64,000 nt of DNA, from assembly GCF_028453695.1 (NCBI RefSeq), contig NC_135780.1:5208001-5272000 (forward strand). The letters are read 5' to 3'. The notes under the pieces are model-generated. The model saw only the letters and a program-made list of their open reading frames with translations. It was not told where the DNA came from and made no database searches. This document shows, one piece after another, positions 9,877 to 21,995 of this stretch. This DNA comes from Augochlora pura (taxonomy: Eukaryota; Arthropoda; Insecta; Hymenoptera; Halictidae). A program made the position numbers and the translations under genes. How positions within the stretch are numbered: the first letter of the stretch is position 1; every line of letters begins with the position of its first letter.

Positions 9877-11455
9877 TTCGGAGCCGGTATGCGTGGCAAA
9901 GGGGGTCTCCCGTGCGTTGGTCGCGTGTTATACGGCCGGGCTTCGATCTCGCGGGCGGGACAGTTACGAACCGTGATAACTTATTAGGCAATTTGTCCGC
10001 GCTGAAGAAGAAAAATCGCGACGGTTAATCGATTCTCGGATCGGCGTTCGGCTGGATGCGCAGCGACGAGGACGACGACGACGACGACGACGACGACTCG
10101 TGGGTAGACCGCGTCCGCTTCCTGAATGCTCGTCGATCGCAATAACCGTCGATCGATCGCGCAATTCCGATTTTTCGAAACGGCCGATCGTTCCGCGTGC
10201 CACGACCCGACGTCCAGAGGCTTCTTCTGCCGATTCTTTTCCCCTCCGCGCGCGATTCCCGCGGTTCCGTCGAGATCCACGGACCATGATAGTAATAATT
10301 GTTGTACGTACGACCGATCGGATGCCACGCTGCACGGTGATTCGGAGATCGTCTCTTTGCGAACAAAATTAGAAAGAGGTATATCGGCATTTCTTCACCT
10401 CGATGCGATTAAATACATTTTCAATTTATATAGAATAGGAAAATAATATAATGACGCAAAAGTAAAATATAAACTACATATGAAAGAATATTATTAGTAT
10501 AAAAATCCATGCTCAATATATTGCGAGCCTTTGTTAAGTGTATCCAAGTCGAATCTTCGTAAAAGCATGTGTCCCCGAGATTCAAAATAATAATTAAATT
10601 CCCAAGGAGTATAACGCGTTCCTTTTACTCCTTAAAACAATACTACCTCTTTTGCACCTAGCACGTCCATTTGTTCCACCGTGGATCGGTCGGATCGCCG
10701 AGATCCTGTCGATCCGCTCTGCGACCTGTCGCAAGGCCCCCCCACTCCACCCGACGATACTCCTCGGACTTTTACTTCGGCCGTTTGCTGACGAGTATGG
10801 AAACTCGTGGGTGACAATGACAATAATTGCGAGTCGGGCCGACGCGTACGCGTCGTGTTCAGGCGCAGCCGCCGGGACAGTTTCAGAGCCGATCGTCGCG
10901 ACGATCGTGAACGGGACACACGGCCGGCGAACAACTCGTGCACGGGGTTTTAACCGCCGAGATTCGTGGGTGACAGTAACGACGCCGGGTTTACAGCGGC
11001 GGAACGGGGAGAATCTATCGGGCACCGTCGATCGGCGTACCTCAACGTCGGTTTATTCGCGCGATTTCGCTGGACGATGTCGCGATAGATCCGCGGACTT
11101 AACACGCTTCGTCCGATCGGACCCGGCTAGTCTCTCTCTCCTCTCGACGCCGACGCCGCGAAAACAATGAATTTTTTCGCGCGCGAAGAGGCGTTCGACA
11201 ATTTTGTTACGCTGTCGCTGTTTTCAGCGGGATGGAAATGTCCGTGGACGCGGCTGGCCGTAAACCAGGGACACGCCGATTTAAGAGCGATCATCGAAAG
11301 GTCGATCTTTTATGGGCGTCCCTCGTGAGAAGCGATGATACACCATTTGTTGTCGCAGTCGTCCCGTGAACGATCATACAATGAAATTTAAAGATACAGT
11401 ACTTTCTTGACGATGAGTCACCATTAGAAATTCCATAAACGGAGTACTGCTAATA
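9877..11455. other. Noncoding stretch, no gene recognised
   Basis: CpG-rich DNA at 9880-10370 and 10640-11170 is separated by an AT-rich segment. It contains a (GAC)n trinucleotide run at 10064-10096. The plus-strand frame 10652-11170 (172 codons) overlaps two equally long minus-strand frames, has no recognisable domain, and is attributed to stop-poor GC-rich composition. Confidence 0.5.
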
Positions 11456-11567
11456 CTGTCTTTTGAGAAACAGCGAGAAATTATTCAAGGACCTAATATG
11501 ATTTATGGTAGTATTAATTTAGACTGTTAGGTCTTTGAATAAGTTCTCGCTGTTTCTCAAAAAACAG
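11456..11567. repeat. Long imperfect hairpin with 43-bp arms
   Basis: The left arm 11456-11498 (TTTTGAGAAACAGCGAGAA core) is the reverse complement of the right arm 11525-11567 (TTCTCGCTGTTTCTCAA core) with about six mismatches; the loop is 26 nt. It could fold as a precursor-like stem or be the ends of a small foldback element. It matches no microRNA that I recognise. A third copy of the right arm lies at 11816-11862. Confidence 0.75.
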
Positions 11568-11950
11568 AATAAATAGTATATACTATTATAGTATAATATT
11601 ATATTATAGTATAATAGTATTATATTATAGTATAATAGTATTATATTATAGTATAATAGTATTATATTATAGTATTATGATAATATACTATTATAGTATT
11701 ATATTATAGTATTATGATAATATACTATTATAGTATTATAGTATTATATATTATTATAGTATTATAGTATTATATATTATTATAGTATTATAGTATTATA
11801 ATAGTATCGTATAATAGTCTCGCTGTTTCTCAAATGACAATACAAATGGTATATACTATTATAGTATTATATTATAGTATTATGATAATACACTATTTTA
11901 GTATTATATGATTATAGTATTATAGTATTATAATAGTATATACTACAATA
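11568..11950. repeat. AT-rich satellite of TATAGTAT units
   Basis: About 380 bp of ATTATAGTATAATAGTATTAT-type units, locally regular, with the partial duplicate of the hairpin arm (GTCTCGCTGTTTCTCAAA) embedded at about 11816. The copy at 11816 is followed by the same GGTATATACTATTATAG start of the satellite as the copy at 11545, so arm and satellite were duplicated together. Confidence 0.85.
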
Positions 11951-14900
11951 TAAACTAAATATGAATAGCTGCTGTTCGACGCCCCAAATAACCTAATTCT
12001 CGCTGCAAAAAATACAGCGCAAAAACACGTAAGACCGCTAATAAAATAGAAAACAATTTAACAAGCGGCAACAATCTTACATTTACGCGCCGTCCGATTT
12101 CGTCGAAGGATTCATGAAATTCCTTCGCGCTGGCGAAAGATCAGGCTTCGCAGGCCCGATTTTCATTAATCGAAAATGGCGGAGCGTGGAACGGTTCGAA
12201 TCGTCGTCGAGTGGATCCCGGACAGCGTCGAGATTTATTCTGGCACGCGCGCGATTCCGGCAGCCAGGAGGGATAAAAAAAAACGATGCAAATCAGCGGA
12301 GGGCTTACCGGCCTGGTATCGGCTAGGAAAAAAAATTCAAATTTGGTCGCGTGTCCTCGTCGCGGGAGCGGGGAACGGGCTCGGACCGAAAGGAAAAAGA
12401 ACATTATTCAAATTCGTCGCGTGGAGATTAGAATTAGAATCGTCGATTTTTGGACGCGTGCCTGCGCATCCGTGGCTCCCGTCCGAAGGAAAAGAAAGAA
12501 AAAGAGAGGAGAGGAGAGAGGAGGAGAGAGAGGAGGCCGCGTCTGAGACGGGGTGGAAATATTCAAATTTCTCGACAGGAGACACGAGCCGGAAGTAGCG
12601 CCGCGCTTTTGTTGGCTTCCTGATTTATTTGCATGCCGCGATAGATACACTGCGGCGCAACGCTCCCGGGATTATAATTGTAGCCGGGAATGCCGACAAG
12701 AGGGCTGGAACGTGCGCACGGAATTTATTTCCATCTTTAACGAGGGAACCCCGGGTACCCGCTTGGAAAACCGCGCGAAGAAATATGCGTTTAATTAGAC
12801 GGCGGTGGCGCGAGCTTCGCCTGAAGCGATGCCGATTTCACGTGACATTCCGCCGACGAAGGGAATCGAGGAAAGTGGCCTAATGGAACAGTTTTTTCAG
12901 GGTCGAATTCGTGGCAGATTTCACGATTACTAATTATTCCCCTTTTCGATGACTCCGTGGAAGCTGATTTTTGGTGATAGTTATATTAAATTGCTGGAAC
13001 ACTTAGTTTGCAATAATGTAAAGAATGCCAAGAGAACGCCTTAAATTAATAATATTATTAATATTATAAAAACCATTGATAATATTAAGTAATCGAAGGG
13101 TATTTAATTGGTAAAATAAGAGTCTTGAGATTAAGTATGAAACACCTGACAATGACGCAAAATAGTTAACATGGTTACTAATGATATAGAATAATCGAAC
13201 GAACCTCAAAATTTTTATAACATCGATGAAGATATAATCTAAGAGATATTATTATATTTGAAGTTACATGCCGACAACTTGCAAGAATAATCGATGCATC
13301 TGTCGATGGTTCACGCGTTCGACTCTTCGACGTTTTCCCCGGTTGTTAATGCGAAACGTCGCATATGTTCATTTACGCGCGCGCGCCACGCGAAATAACC
13401 GTTACAAAGCCCGTGGAAAGCGAAATCGAAAATGATTTATACGGTGCTAGCCGTTACGCGTATCCGAGAAATCAAAACGCGTCGATGGGGCACACGCACA
13501 CCTCTTCGAAAGGGCGCCCCAAGGTTTCCCTCCGCCGCCGGTACCTTTCCCTATGCAAATTCAGCCCTGGATCCGTGGCGGAGCACGCGACCCGGGGCCC
13601 GGCTCGAATTCAAATTCAAATTTCCCGCCGGTAGTGTCTATCCCGCGATTTTGCATCGTTAATGTTTTTTTTCATGCAAAGCGTGCACTTGTTACACCCT
13701 ATAACGTTAAGGGCGCGGCGAGAAAGAAATACCTGACCGGCGCGCGAAGGGTTTTTCAATCACTGCGCACGCGCATCGCTTTCATTTCCCGGCCGGCGAT
13801 AATCCGCGACCCCTAAATTTTACCCGCACAAACGATTCGATGGATAATCGGAATAAAATCGTTGGAGGAAAAAGGCATCGGCTAAAAATAGACGCGCGCG
13901 ATGGGGAGGAGGGTGTTTTGCGTTTAGGGTAGTGCCGTCGGTTACCGGGGGGTGCCTAATTGCTGTGTCCATGACTTGTTCTTGAATATAGTTAACTTTA
14001 TATTTACATATTGAAAAAGAAGCGAAATTAAAGAATAAACTACACTGTTTGATACACTTTTCCTGAAGCAAGCCTCTGGTATTTTATCAGTATTTTTTCA
14101 ATGCATTTTAAAGCTTACTATAGATCCGCCGGTCTACATAACCTCAATGTCGAAGCGAGTTTAATCTTTAAAATAAAAAATAAAAAATTACTCCTCTAAT
14201 TCATCTATATTTAACCAAATTTAACAAGTTATTTATACCAATAATTTACATAACCTATAGTTATTAATAAATGAAACTCATACGGAGATCAAATGTACAA
14301 ATAGAGAGACGATTCTGTAGAAAGATAAAAAGCAAATAAAACATAAAAAAGTAAATAAAAAAGAAAGATATCGCAAAAGCAATTCGCGCGGAGACTTGAT
14401 CCATCGATTGTCAGATCCGAATAAAAGTCCGCCGGCAAAGCAGATGGGCATAGCAGCGAGGTTGTCGCCGAGAAACGTGGAACACACCCCTCGAGAAGCG
14501 ACGCACGAAATCCGCGTTCCAGCTTTTCGCTTTACACGAGGAGAAGAATTTTCGGTTGGCAACGGGGCACGCATTCTTAGGCGAGTCAAACGCGGTCTCT
14601 GTGTTTCACTACGGGGATTCCCACACCTATATACCTGTGCCCTTAATTCCCGGCATTGTCCCCCAGCTGGTCCAGACAGATACACCAGGTCGGAGGAAGC
14701 AGATACACGCGGAGTTGTCACTTCGGTTTTCGGCCAGGTACGAGACGGATGGAATGAATGCGCGCGGATCAGTTCGTAGATCTGCGATTCGGGGGGCTGA
14801 ATGGGGTCCGCCGGGGATCCGAGAAACGATGGGGCTGCTTCCCTTTCTGAGACAATAATAGAAACAGTACTACCACCCCTGGCCCCGGCTCAAATACCTT

Positions 14901-14987
14901 AAAATACATGATACACGGCCGTGCCTCCGCTCCATTTCTTCTCTTTTCTTTTTGTTCCCCTTCTGTGCAACGCTCCTCTCCTCCAAC

Positions 14988-14989
<2 letters not shown>
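11951..14989. other. Noncoding stretch, no gene recognised
   Basis: CpG-rich segments at 12080-12900, 13300-13950 and 14390-14860 are separated by AT-rich ones at about 12960-13260 and 14080-14380. It includes an impure GA run at about 12483-12536. Overlapping open frames up to 147 codons are present on both strands without recognisable domains. Confidence 0.5.

Positions 14990-15036
<47 letters not shown>
14990..15036. repeat. (CT)n microsatellite
   Basis: About 20 CT units, nearly pure, flanked by pyrimidine-rich sequence. Confidence 0.95.
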
Positions 15037-15037
<1 letters not shown>

Positions 15038-15701
15038 TCTTCTCACTTGCCCTTCGATACAATTAAAGTACGTTGCGGTCTTTAAAGCAAACCCCTCCCT
15101 CGGCGGCGCAACCCTCTTCGACCGATGTTCGTCGCCCGATTTATGTACGCCGAGCGAAAGGGTGAAAGAGGAGAGATCTGGGCCAGTGTTCCGGACGCCG
15201 GCTACCTGTTCCTACCCTCGATACTTCGGTGCCATACCACCATACCCAGGAGCCGTGATCGCCCAATCGGCACAGCCTTCTTATTCCACCAATCTAACCG
15301 AGTCTTTATCACCCCCTTCGGGTTCGTCGGCATTCTGGCATTCGAACAGCCTCCGGTGTAGATTTTTTGATTTGCGGCTGATCGGCTGATCGCTACCCGA
15401 CGGTGCATAATTTTCGGCTGATTGCGGTGAACGAGCTCCACACGGAATTAGGCCCGAGTCCGCCGGAAATCCTCCCTTTTTTTTCCTTTTCGACGTTGTT
15501 GCCCCGACGCTCGTCACTTATTAGAGTGTTTGCCTGGAACGGATGAAACTGCCCTCCGCGATGACTGTATTCACGGTTAAACCCTTGCGCCGCGATTCTT
15601 TTCGCGCTGCGTTGATCAGCACTTCATTTGTCTTTAATATTTTTAATAAATGTTGTTCCTTTTATTGTCTTTATGTGCTTTTCTTTCGAAGCTTTGATGA
15701 G

Positions 15702-15839
15702 AGAAGAATTTACTTTTTATTTCGATGTAGACGGAATTAATAATGTTATATTTATATATATTATTATTATATATTGTAACATAACCTGGCAACAGAAGAA
15801 TTTATTTTTATTTCGATGTAGACGAAATTAATAATGTTA
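15702..15839 (+). repeat. Two direct copies of a 46-bp sequence, period 92
   Basis: AGAAGAATTTACTTTTTATT at 15702 and AGAAGAATTTATTTTTATTT at 15794 each lead into TTTCGATGTAGACG and AATTAATAATGTTA. The 46 bp are nearly identical; the 45 bp between them is AT-rich. This is a local duplication with no coding role. Confidence 0.85.
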
Positions 15840-17929
15840 GTATTTATTAGATCTTGTATGGAATCTGTGTCACGAGTCTTGCTCTTCAGGGATGAATTTT
15901 TATAGCAGGGAGCAATTTATTTAATTGCTTCTTTCTTTATTAGGTTTATCGAAAAATTATGCCCGCAAATGTCATTTAATTTACGACATGTATTTTTCAA
16001 TAATTATATTCACAAATTGTCATCGCACTGGCAAGAGGACATAAGTTACGATTATATTAAATTATTCTGATAATACAATAAATATTAGGTGCACACAAAA
16101 TTAATAGTTTTCTTTCTTTTTAACAATAGATAGAATTTTCCAGTAGACCTAATATTTATCATCCATATTTTTCAATCTTTTCACAGATTCCATAGCAAAT
16201 AGCAATGTATTGCAATACATACCATATAATAATAAATAATATCACACATTTCTTATTGATGTATTTTTTATATTATTTTTATTATTACAGTTTAGTATTA
16301 TATTAATTTTGCATTAAAGTTTGAAAGTCTGATCCGTGCGAAACACGAGCTTCGCTGAGAGATTAATTTGTCAACTGACCAATTTAACCTAAGTTTTAAG
16401 TATCACGAGTCGAAAGGGTGAAAAAGAATTGTATTCCGTTCGTATCTTTTCTAAGTCCCCGTTCCAGAATGCGGCTCGTGGGAAAACGAGCGAGCGAATC
16501 GAAGCACGGCACATTTTTCGCCACATTCCTCCATAATTCATTTTCGCTCTTCACCTCGTCCGTTCTTTTGCTATTCTTCCTGGACACGGTCGATTCGTGT
16601 TTATTCATTCGAATTCCAGACAGCTACGCGGGTCTTGACAAGCGACGCGGGACGCTCCCGGCCTCATCTACAGTGCCCGAGCATCTCGGAAAATCGAATT
16701 CTATAAATAAATTATACGAAAATATATATTTCACGCTCCTCCAAACGTCGCTCGAGCCAGCCGCCTTTTTTCCCGCGAAAGTCCGAGCAATTGCTTAGAA
16801 ATTAATGTCGGCAAAAAATTGAATGGCATTCTCGGAATGAAACGTCGTCACGTTTTTCTGTAATTAAAAACAGCGGGTATTTATGTGAAACGAGAAGTTC
16901 GTCGATTGTGAGAAATAGAGACGCTGATAGAAAATTGTTTTCTTTAATGATTTTGGGGAACGAGAGAATTGACATTTTTATATTCCTTGAAACTAGCTTT
17001 AAATGCAATTCAGAGTTGTTTTATCTATTTTATAATAAGTAACATAAGAAGTGGTGTGTAAAATAAAAATTGTATGCATCATTTGCAGGAAATACGATGT
17101 TCTTTTATTAATTTTGATGGATTAAAAATAAAACACGTTGACATTTAAAAATTGATAAAAATTCTATCTACTGCTTAAAATTGTTGCTCCTTAATTCTGC
17201 TATAAATGCATAAAAGTCCAAGAATAATTTCTTTAATTCACAGTCCAATAATAAACTATTCTTTAACTATTCTGCATTATACGAATTGCATTTGTCAAAT
17301 TCTCGTCGCGAAATCAAATGAAATATTCAGAAATTCTAGTTTTCAATGGAAAATTATATAATAAAAACAGCGATTCAGAACCCGAATGTTTTTCACCTTT
17401 ATATAATAAACTCCACGTGTATACAGGCTATACAAACTTCGATTATTTTCAGACGTATTACCGGGATTAATCCTGGATCGATAACTTACGGTTTTGTAGA
17501 CTAAACATGCGTCACGTTTCTTTTTGCACCTATTTATTTATACTGTTCGACCGGCTAGACGCGTGACTAACGGTCTCGCAAAACATTAATGGCTACTACA
17601 TGGCACTCAACTTTGACAAATTAAAAGTCACTTCTTCAAACTATCTGTGTTCTAAATCGTTCTCGTCAGAGAAATGTTACATCAATTGATCTGTTTCAAC
17701 ATTCTTCGTATAAAAAAAGATTTGATTCATTTGGTTGCTTTCTGCGTAAAAATCCGCTGATTACATCCACTGATACATAATCGAGTATATACGTAAGAAA
17801 ATAATTATTTTATAATTTAATTTGTAAAATTGTTCTATCGCGATGCAAAATAATCTTCGTACTAACAAAGTTTGCATTTCCAAGATTGTTGAGGTTATGT
17901 TATTTCAGTACGAATGACAAGAATCACCT
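15840..17929. other. AT-rich noncoding stretch, nothing recognised
   Basis: Mostly AT-rich with one moderate-GC patch at about 16380-16800. No exon, RNA gene, repeat array or element boundary is recognised. Confidence 0.5.
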
Positions 17930-18037
17930 GCACGTATTATACATAAAATACACTTTGTTATATAAAATGGAAATACCATAAACGAGAGACATTACTTCAG
18001 ATTTCCAGTTGAAATAGCTTCGAGCACAAAGGGTTGA
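17930..18037 (+). mobile_element. Right-end fragment of family A TTAA element
   Basis: TTGTTATATAAAATGGAAATACC followed by CAGATTTCCAGTTGAAATAG and CTTCGAGCACAAAGGG matches the right half of the element ending at 9622 and of the one ending at 57771. The boundary tetranucleotide is a decayed TTGA (18034-18037). The left end is not identifiable. Confidence 0.65.
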
Positions 18038-19101
18038 AGAACTTAAAAATATGATCGTTTTACTATCCACTCATTAAAATTCTTAAAAAAGGAATAAATC
18101 CGATTATATTCAGCAGATTTCTCTTCCAATCAACGATGGTACGAATACTTATGGGACTGACTGTAGTTGTCAGTGAACAGCGCGTGTACGCAGGAACAGA
18201 GAACGGTTCTTCCCTATGGTGGCTACACAGTTTGATCGAGGATTCAAATTCGAGTTTACTGTGCCGACACGACGCACCTTCCCATGGTGATCCGTAACGT
18301 TTCCACCGTGCCACGGGGAACAGACCTGCGTATAGATTCTTCAAAATTAATGGACCGCGAGATTAGAGGCCATTTACGAACACAGGAGAAAGAGCCCAAC
18401 GTTCCGTTCCAGCGGGCCGTCAATTGTTTGCGAACGAAAATCACTATTTTACTAGGAACAGCAACGCAGTAGTCCTCGCATAAACCGCATCCTTGCGTCT
18501 GCAAACATTTTATGGTGAATTTTATGGTACGAATTTTCTGCGATTATTTCCAGCGCTAATATATGCAAACAATTATTCTACATAATATCGGACATCTTAC
18601 AATTTGACGAATTTTAAGAAACAAATATACGCGTAAATTTTTAATTGTTACAATTGTTTAGAGTTCCCGACATTGTGAAAATATTTCCGTGAGAAACTTT
18701 TAATCTGATTTACTCAAGAATAGAGTTTACATAAAAGTCGTACGAAAGGGTTGAATAATAAATGTAATCTTGTCGTTCTTATAAAACGATACAAATTAGT
18801 TACTCGTATTAATTAATCATATAAATAATATCGACAAATATTAATAATTTTTACATATCTTAAAAAAATTAAAAGTCCATACCATAGTGATAAAAAGATG
18901 GTAAAACTAAAAGAAACTAGAAAGAAGAATTAAAAGAATTAAAAATTGCAAAAATTATACAAAATTGATATTTCACTTTGAAACAATACAAATGTTTATT
19001 CTACGTTAAAAAACCATATTACAGGAAAAAATAAAAATCTGTGTGATCCATTCCTCAGGTTTGATCTGCAATATATAAAATTCAACAAAATTGCCCAATA
19101 C
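18038..19101. other. Noncoding stretch, no gene recognised
   Basis: A moderate-GC part (18120-18500) carries two antisense open frames of 93 and 82 codons and a plus-strand frame of 62 codons, none recognisable. The rest is AT-rich. Confidence 0.5.
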
Positions 19102-19164
19102 AATCTTGTCAGTAGTTGATGCGACGTAAAATACTATTTAAAAAAAAAAAAATCTTGTCAGTAG
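19102..19164 (+). mobile_element. Miniature retroposed insertion with poly(A) and target duplication
   Basis: AATCTTGTCAGTAG occurs at 19102-19115 and again at 19151-19164. Between the copies are 35 bp: TTGATGCGACGTAAAATACT, then a few bases and an A-run ending at the second copy. A 3' A-tail flanked by 14-bp direct repeats is the established signature of target-primed reverse transcription by LINE machinery. The source is too short to identify. A replication-slippage duplication is the alternative, but it would not explain the A-run abutting the second repeat. Confidence 0.65.
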
Positions 19165-19595
19165 CGTACTTCATAAAATAGCAACGATCGCGAACGCAAC
19201 CGTGCGAATACTTCGCGAGCCAGCGAGTACACGGTAGATCCGAAACCTCTGCTACGTCGAAGGTGTTGTGTGATTCACGTCCTCTCGTGTCGCGGGAATA
19301 TTTAAATAATCGCGACGCGGCGCGCGGCCCGAGGGCTAGACGACCACGGCTCACGGGCGAAAGAGAGTTGTATCCGCAGCGCCGCGCCGCCGCAGATACG
19401 AATCTCTAAACACGTTAGATCGGTATCGCTTAAACGATCGTAGGATGTGTGGTGGTACGGTATCTCGTGGCGCACGGACGTCAGGCGATTTTTCTAGGTG
19501 TAGCTTCCTGTCTGACGTCACAATTAGTCTGATTATAATTACGACAGAGAAAGACAGACTGTGACGGCGCGCGGCGAGCTGCCTCGTCGTTGGAC

Positions 19596-19715
19596 AGAAG
19601 GAGAGAGAGGGAGAGAGATAGAGAGAGAGATAGAGATAGAAAGAGAGATAGATAGAAAGAGAGATAGATAGAAAGAGATAGAGAGAGAGAGAGGGGGGCA
19701 TAGAGAGAGATAGAG
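19596..19715. repeat. GA/GATA-rich tract
   Basis: About 120 bp of GAGAGAGATAGA-type units, purine-rich on the plus strand, in CpG-rich surroundings. The antisense frame 19351-19800 is a Leu/Ser/Tyr run produced by this repeat. Confidence 0.9.
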
Positions 19716-20048
19716 AAAGATGAGAGGTGTGGGAGAGAGCGTGACGACGAGCGTGGAATGCGCGAGGGTAAGAGGAGGGGCGGGAGGGGAGGACACGCAT
19801 TAACGGTGTGGCGAACGGCGGTCAGGCTGACAAGCGAGATAATTAGGTGGAACGAGACAGGACGTGCGCATTAATTAATTAGCCCAATCTAAGTCCACTT
19901 CGCTTATTGCGCGCGCCCGTACACGAACTGGACACGACCTCAAAACCTATCCGTGCCGATTTCGAGAGGCACGAAACGAACGCGCCTCCTCGCGCTCTCC
20001 GCATATTTCTCGATCACCCCTCCATCGGCCTGCTCCCCTCTCTCCCTA

Positions 20049-20071
20049 TCTCTCTCTCTCTCTCTCTCTCT
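20049..20071. repeat. (CT)n microsatellite
   Basis: Eleven CT units. Confidence 0.95.
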
Positions 20072-20238
20072 GCGCCGTTCGATGACAGGGGTCTAATAAT
20101 TCGCGCGACGTGACGGTGCCACGGAATTCGCGGTACCACGAGCGATTTTGCTTGTCATTAATCAAGCTTAATTTTCGTTCGTTACTTCGAGCCGGATGTC
20201 CCGTTTCCCTTTCTTTCGCTCCTTTTCGCCCCATTTCG

Positions 20239-20266
20239 CAGCTCTCTCTCTCTCTCTCTCTCTCTC
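20239..20266. repeat. (CT)n microsatellite
   Basis: About 13 CT units; together with 20049-20071 it forms a pair in the same strand orientation. Confidence 0.95.
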
Positions 20267-20561
20267 GCTTCGCGGTGGACGCGAGACGTCTTTCCGAGAC
20301 GTTTCGTCGCGCTAATTTGATGTGATACGGATGTTTTGTAAAAGGTATTTCGAGAGGGGGGGCGTTTTTAGGCGAACAACTGTTTAGTTCGACACCGGAG
20401 TTAACTATAAGCGACCGATTCAAATTGCTCCGAGGAAACGAGGACGCGCGGTGACAGATTTCTGGCATCGTTGAAATCGACTCTGACTGAGACGGAGGAC
20501 AGTCTTTATATTCGAATTCGGGGTATAAATACTTGACGCGGGGTTTGGGACGTGTACGTGC

Positions 20562-20700
20562 TTAACCCTTCTAGTGCCGAAGAACGATATATCGTTGGTG
20601 GCTACTGTTAAACAAATATTGTTATCTCAATATTGTTATTGAAATATTGTTTTCTTAATAGTGTTATTGAAATACTGTTTTCTTAATATTGTTATTAAAT
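20562..20700 (+). mobile_element. TTAA element terminus followed by ATATTGTT tandem repeats
   Basis: TTAACCCTTCTAGTGCCGAA begins at 20562. The perfect palindrome AACGATATATCGTT (20583-20596) follows 17 bp inside the TTAA. From about 20614, units of AATATTGTTATTGAAATATTG, with a period near 31 bp, are repeated three to four times. No matching right terminus was found, so the element's length is open. Confidence 0.5.
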
Positions 20701-21021
20701 AGCACGTTCATTTCTTATTTCTCCTCTCGTTTTGAATTTATTAATTATCAGGTTCCACGAAATTCCTGCCATTTCTTTTCAAAATTTTACGTAACAATAT
20801 CGAACGAATTTTATACATTTTGCTATAAACTTATTTCGCTATAAATTCGTCATTTTCGCAGAGAATCTCACCAATAGCCAAACGACGAAAATTTGTCACT
20901 TCTATGTTACAGAAAATTATTGAAACTATCTCTGTTTGGTAAAAAATGAGAATTTCATATATTTAGAATTAAAAGTAAATAAATATCATTTTCCAAAATT
21001 TCACTGAAAGATATACAATTT

Positions 21022-21085
21022 TTAATCCCTTGATCTACCATTTTCTTCGCAGTCACGGCAATTAGGAATTTTTCTAAAATAAAGT
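21022..21085 (+). mobile_element. Diverged terminus related to the element at 31480
   Basis: TTAATCCCTTGATCTACCAT continues through TTTTCTTCGCAGTCACGGCA and ATTAGGAATTTTT, which aligns with the left end of the element at 31480-31699 (TTAACTCCTTGCCGTACCAT, then ATTAGGAATTTTT). Only this end is recognisable. Confidence 0.5.
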
Positions 21086-21439
21086 GAATTTTTCTTGAGA
21101 AACGTCAGTACAGGTTATGTTAGGTTATACAGGACAGAGCACAGGTATCGATTCTATCGCGGCTTCGGCATAATTATGAGACGTTTAAACTCGCGTTCGA
21201 GCGCCAGCTAATTACGAACACCTCGCGAGTGCCGCATTGCAGTGTTAGTTAAACCATCGCGTCGGGTCAGCAAACAGTTCGAACGGAACGAGCAAACTGG
21301 TCTCTGGCCGATTTCGAGCGGGTCCTGGCATCGGGCTACGGCGTCGCTCTCTTGCCCTGAAAAATAATTAATTTATGCTAACGAATGAGAAGCGTAACGG
21401 CTGGTGCTCTTAAATTCGCGCCATTGAGCGGCCAAGTGT

Positions 21440-21814
21440 CCGTAAGTCCCTCCACCGGGCATCCTTCTTTCTCCCTCCCTGTATTTCTTTCTTCCCCTGC
21501 CCTTGCGCTCCCCCTTCTCCCTCTCTCTCTTTTTCTCTTTTTTCATTATTCTCTCTCTCACTCGTATTTTTCGCCCTTTTTCTGTACTCACATTTTCTAA
21601 TAAATTTTTAATGAATTTTTAAATTGATTTTCCAATATAAAAAGCTTTTAACGCGTTCGTAGATACTAAAAATTAATATAGTAATAATAATAATTAATAG
21701 TAATAATTGATGCATTCAAAATGTCGAATTATTAAATTGAGCTCTCTCTAATTTTCTCTTTGCCTCTCTCTCTCTCTTTCGGTGTCTCTCTCTTTTCAAT
21801 TCTCTTCCTAATTT

Positions 21815-21848
<34 letters not shown>

Positions 21849-21995
21849 GCTTTTATACTCTTTGTTACTTTTGGTTATTTCTCTCTTTTTCATTCTCTCT
21901 CTAATCTTCTCTCTGTTTCTTTTTCGTTATTTCTCTCTTTTTCATTCTCTCCCTAATTTTCTCTCTCTCTCTCTCTCTCTTTCTCATACTCTCCG
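21440..21995. repeat. Pyrimidine-rich CT/TTTCTC tract, discontinuous
   Basis: CT-rich blocks lie at 21450-21565 and 21744-21995, with pure (CT)n cores at about 21820-21848 and 21960-21981. Repeated TTTTCATTCTCTC units (near 21887 and 21937) suggest a longer internal period of roughly 50 bp. Confidence 0.8.

Noticed and set aside
11449..11460. TAATACTGTC, matching the 5' end of the miR-8/200 family
   Set aside because: The ten bases straddle the base of the hairpin, the rest of the mature sequence does not match, and it is on the 5' side where miR-8 comes from the 3' arm.
21113..21136. GGTTATGTTAGGTTATACAG as interstitial insect telomere repeat (TTAGG)n
   Set aside because: Only one TTAGG is present per site; similar strings at 50948 and 56881 are isolated and not tandem.
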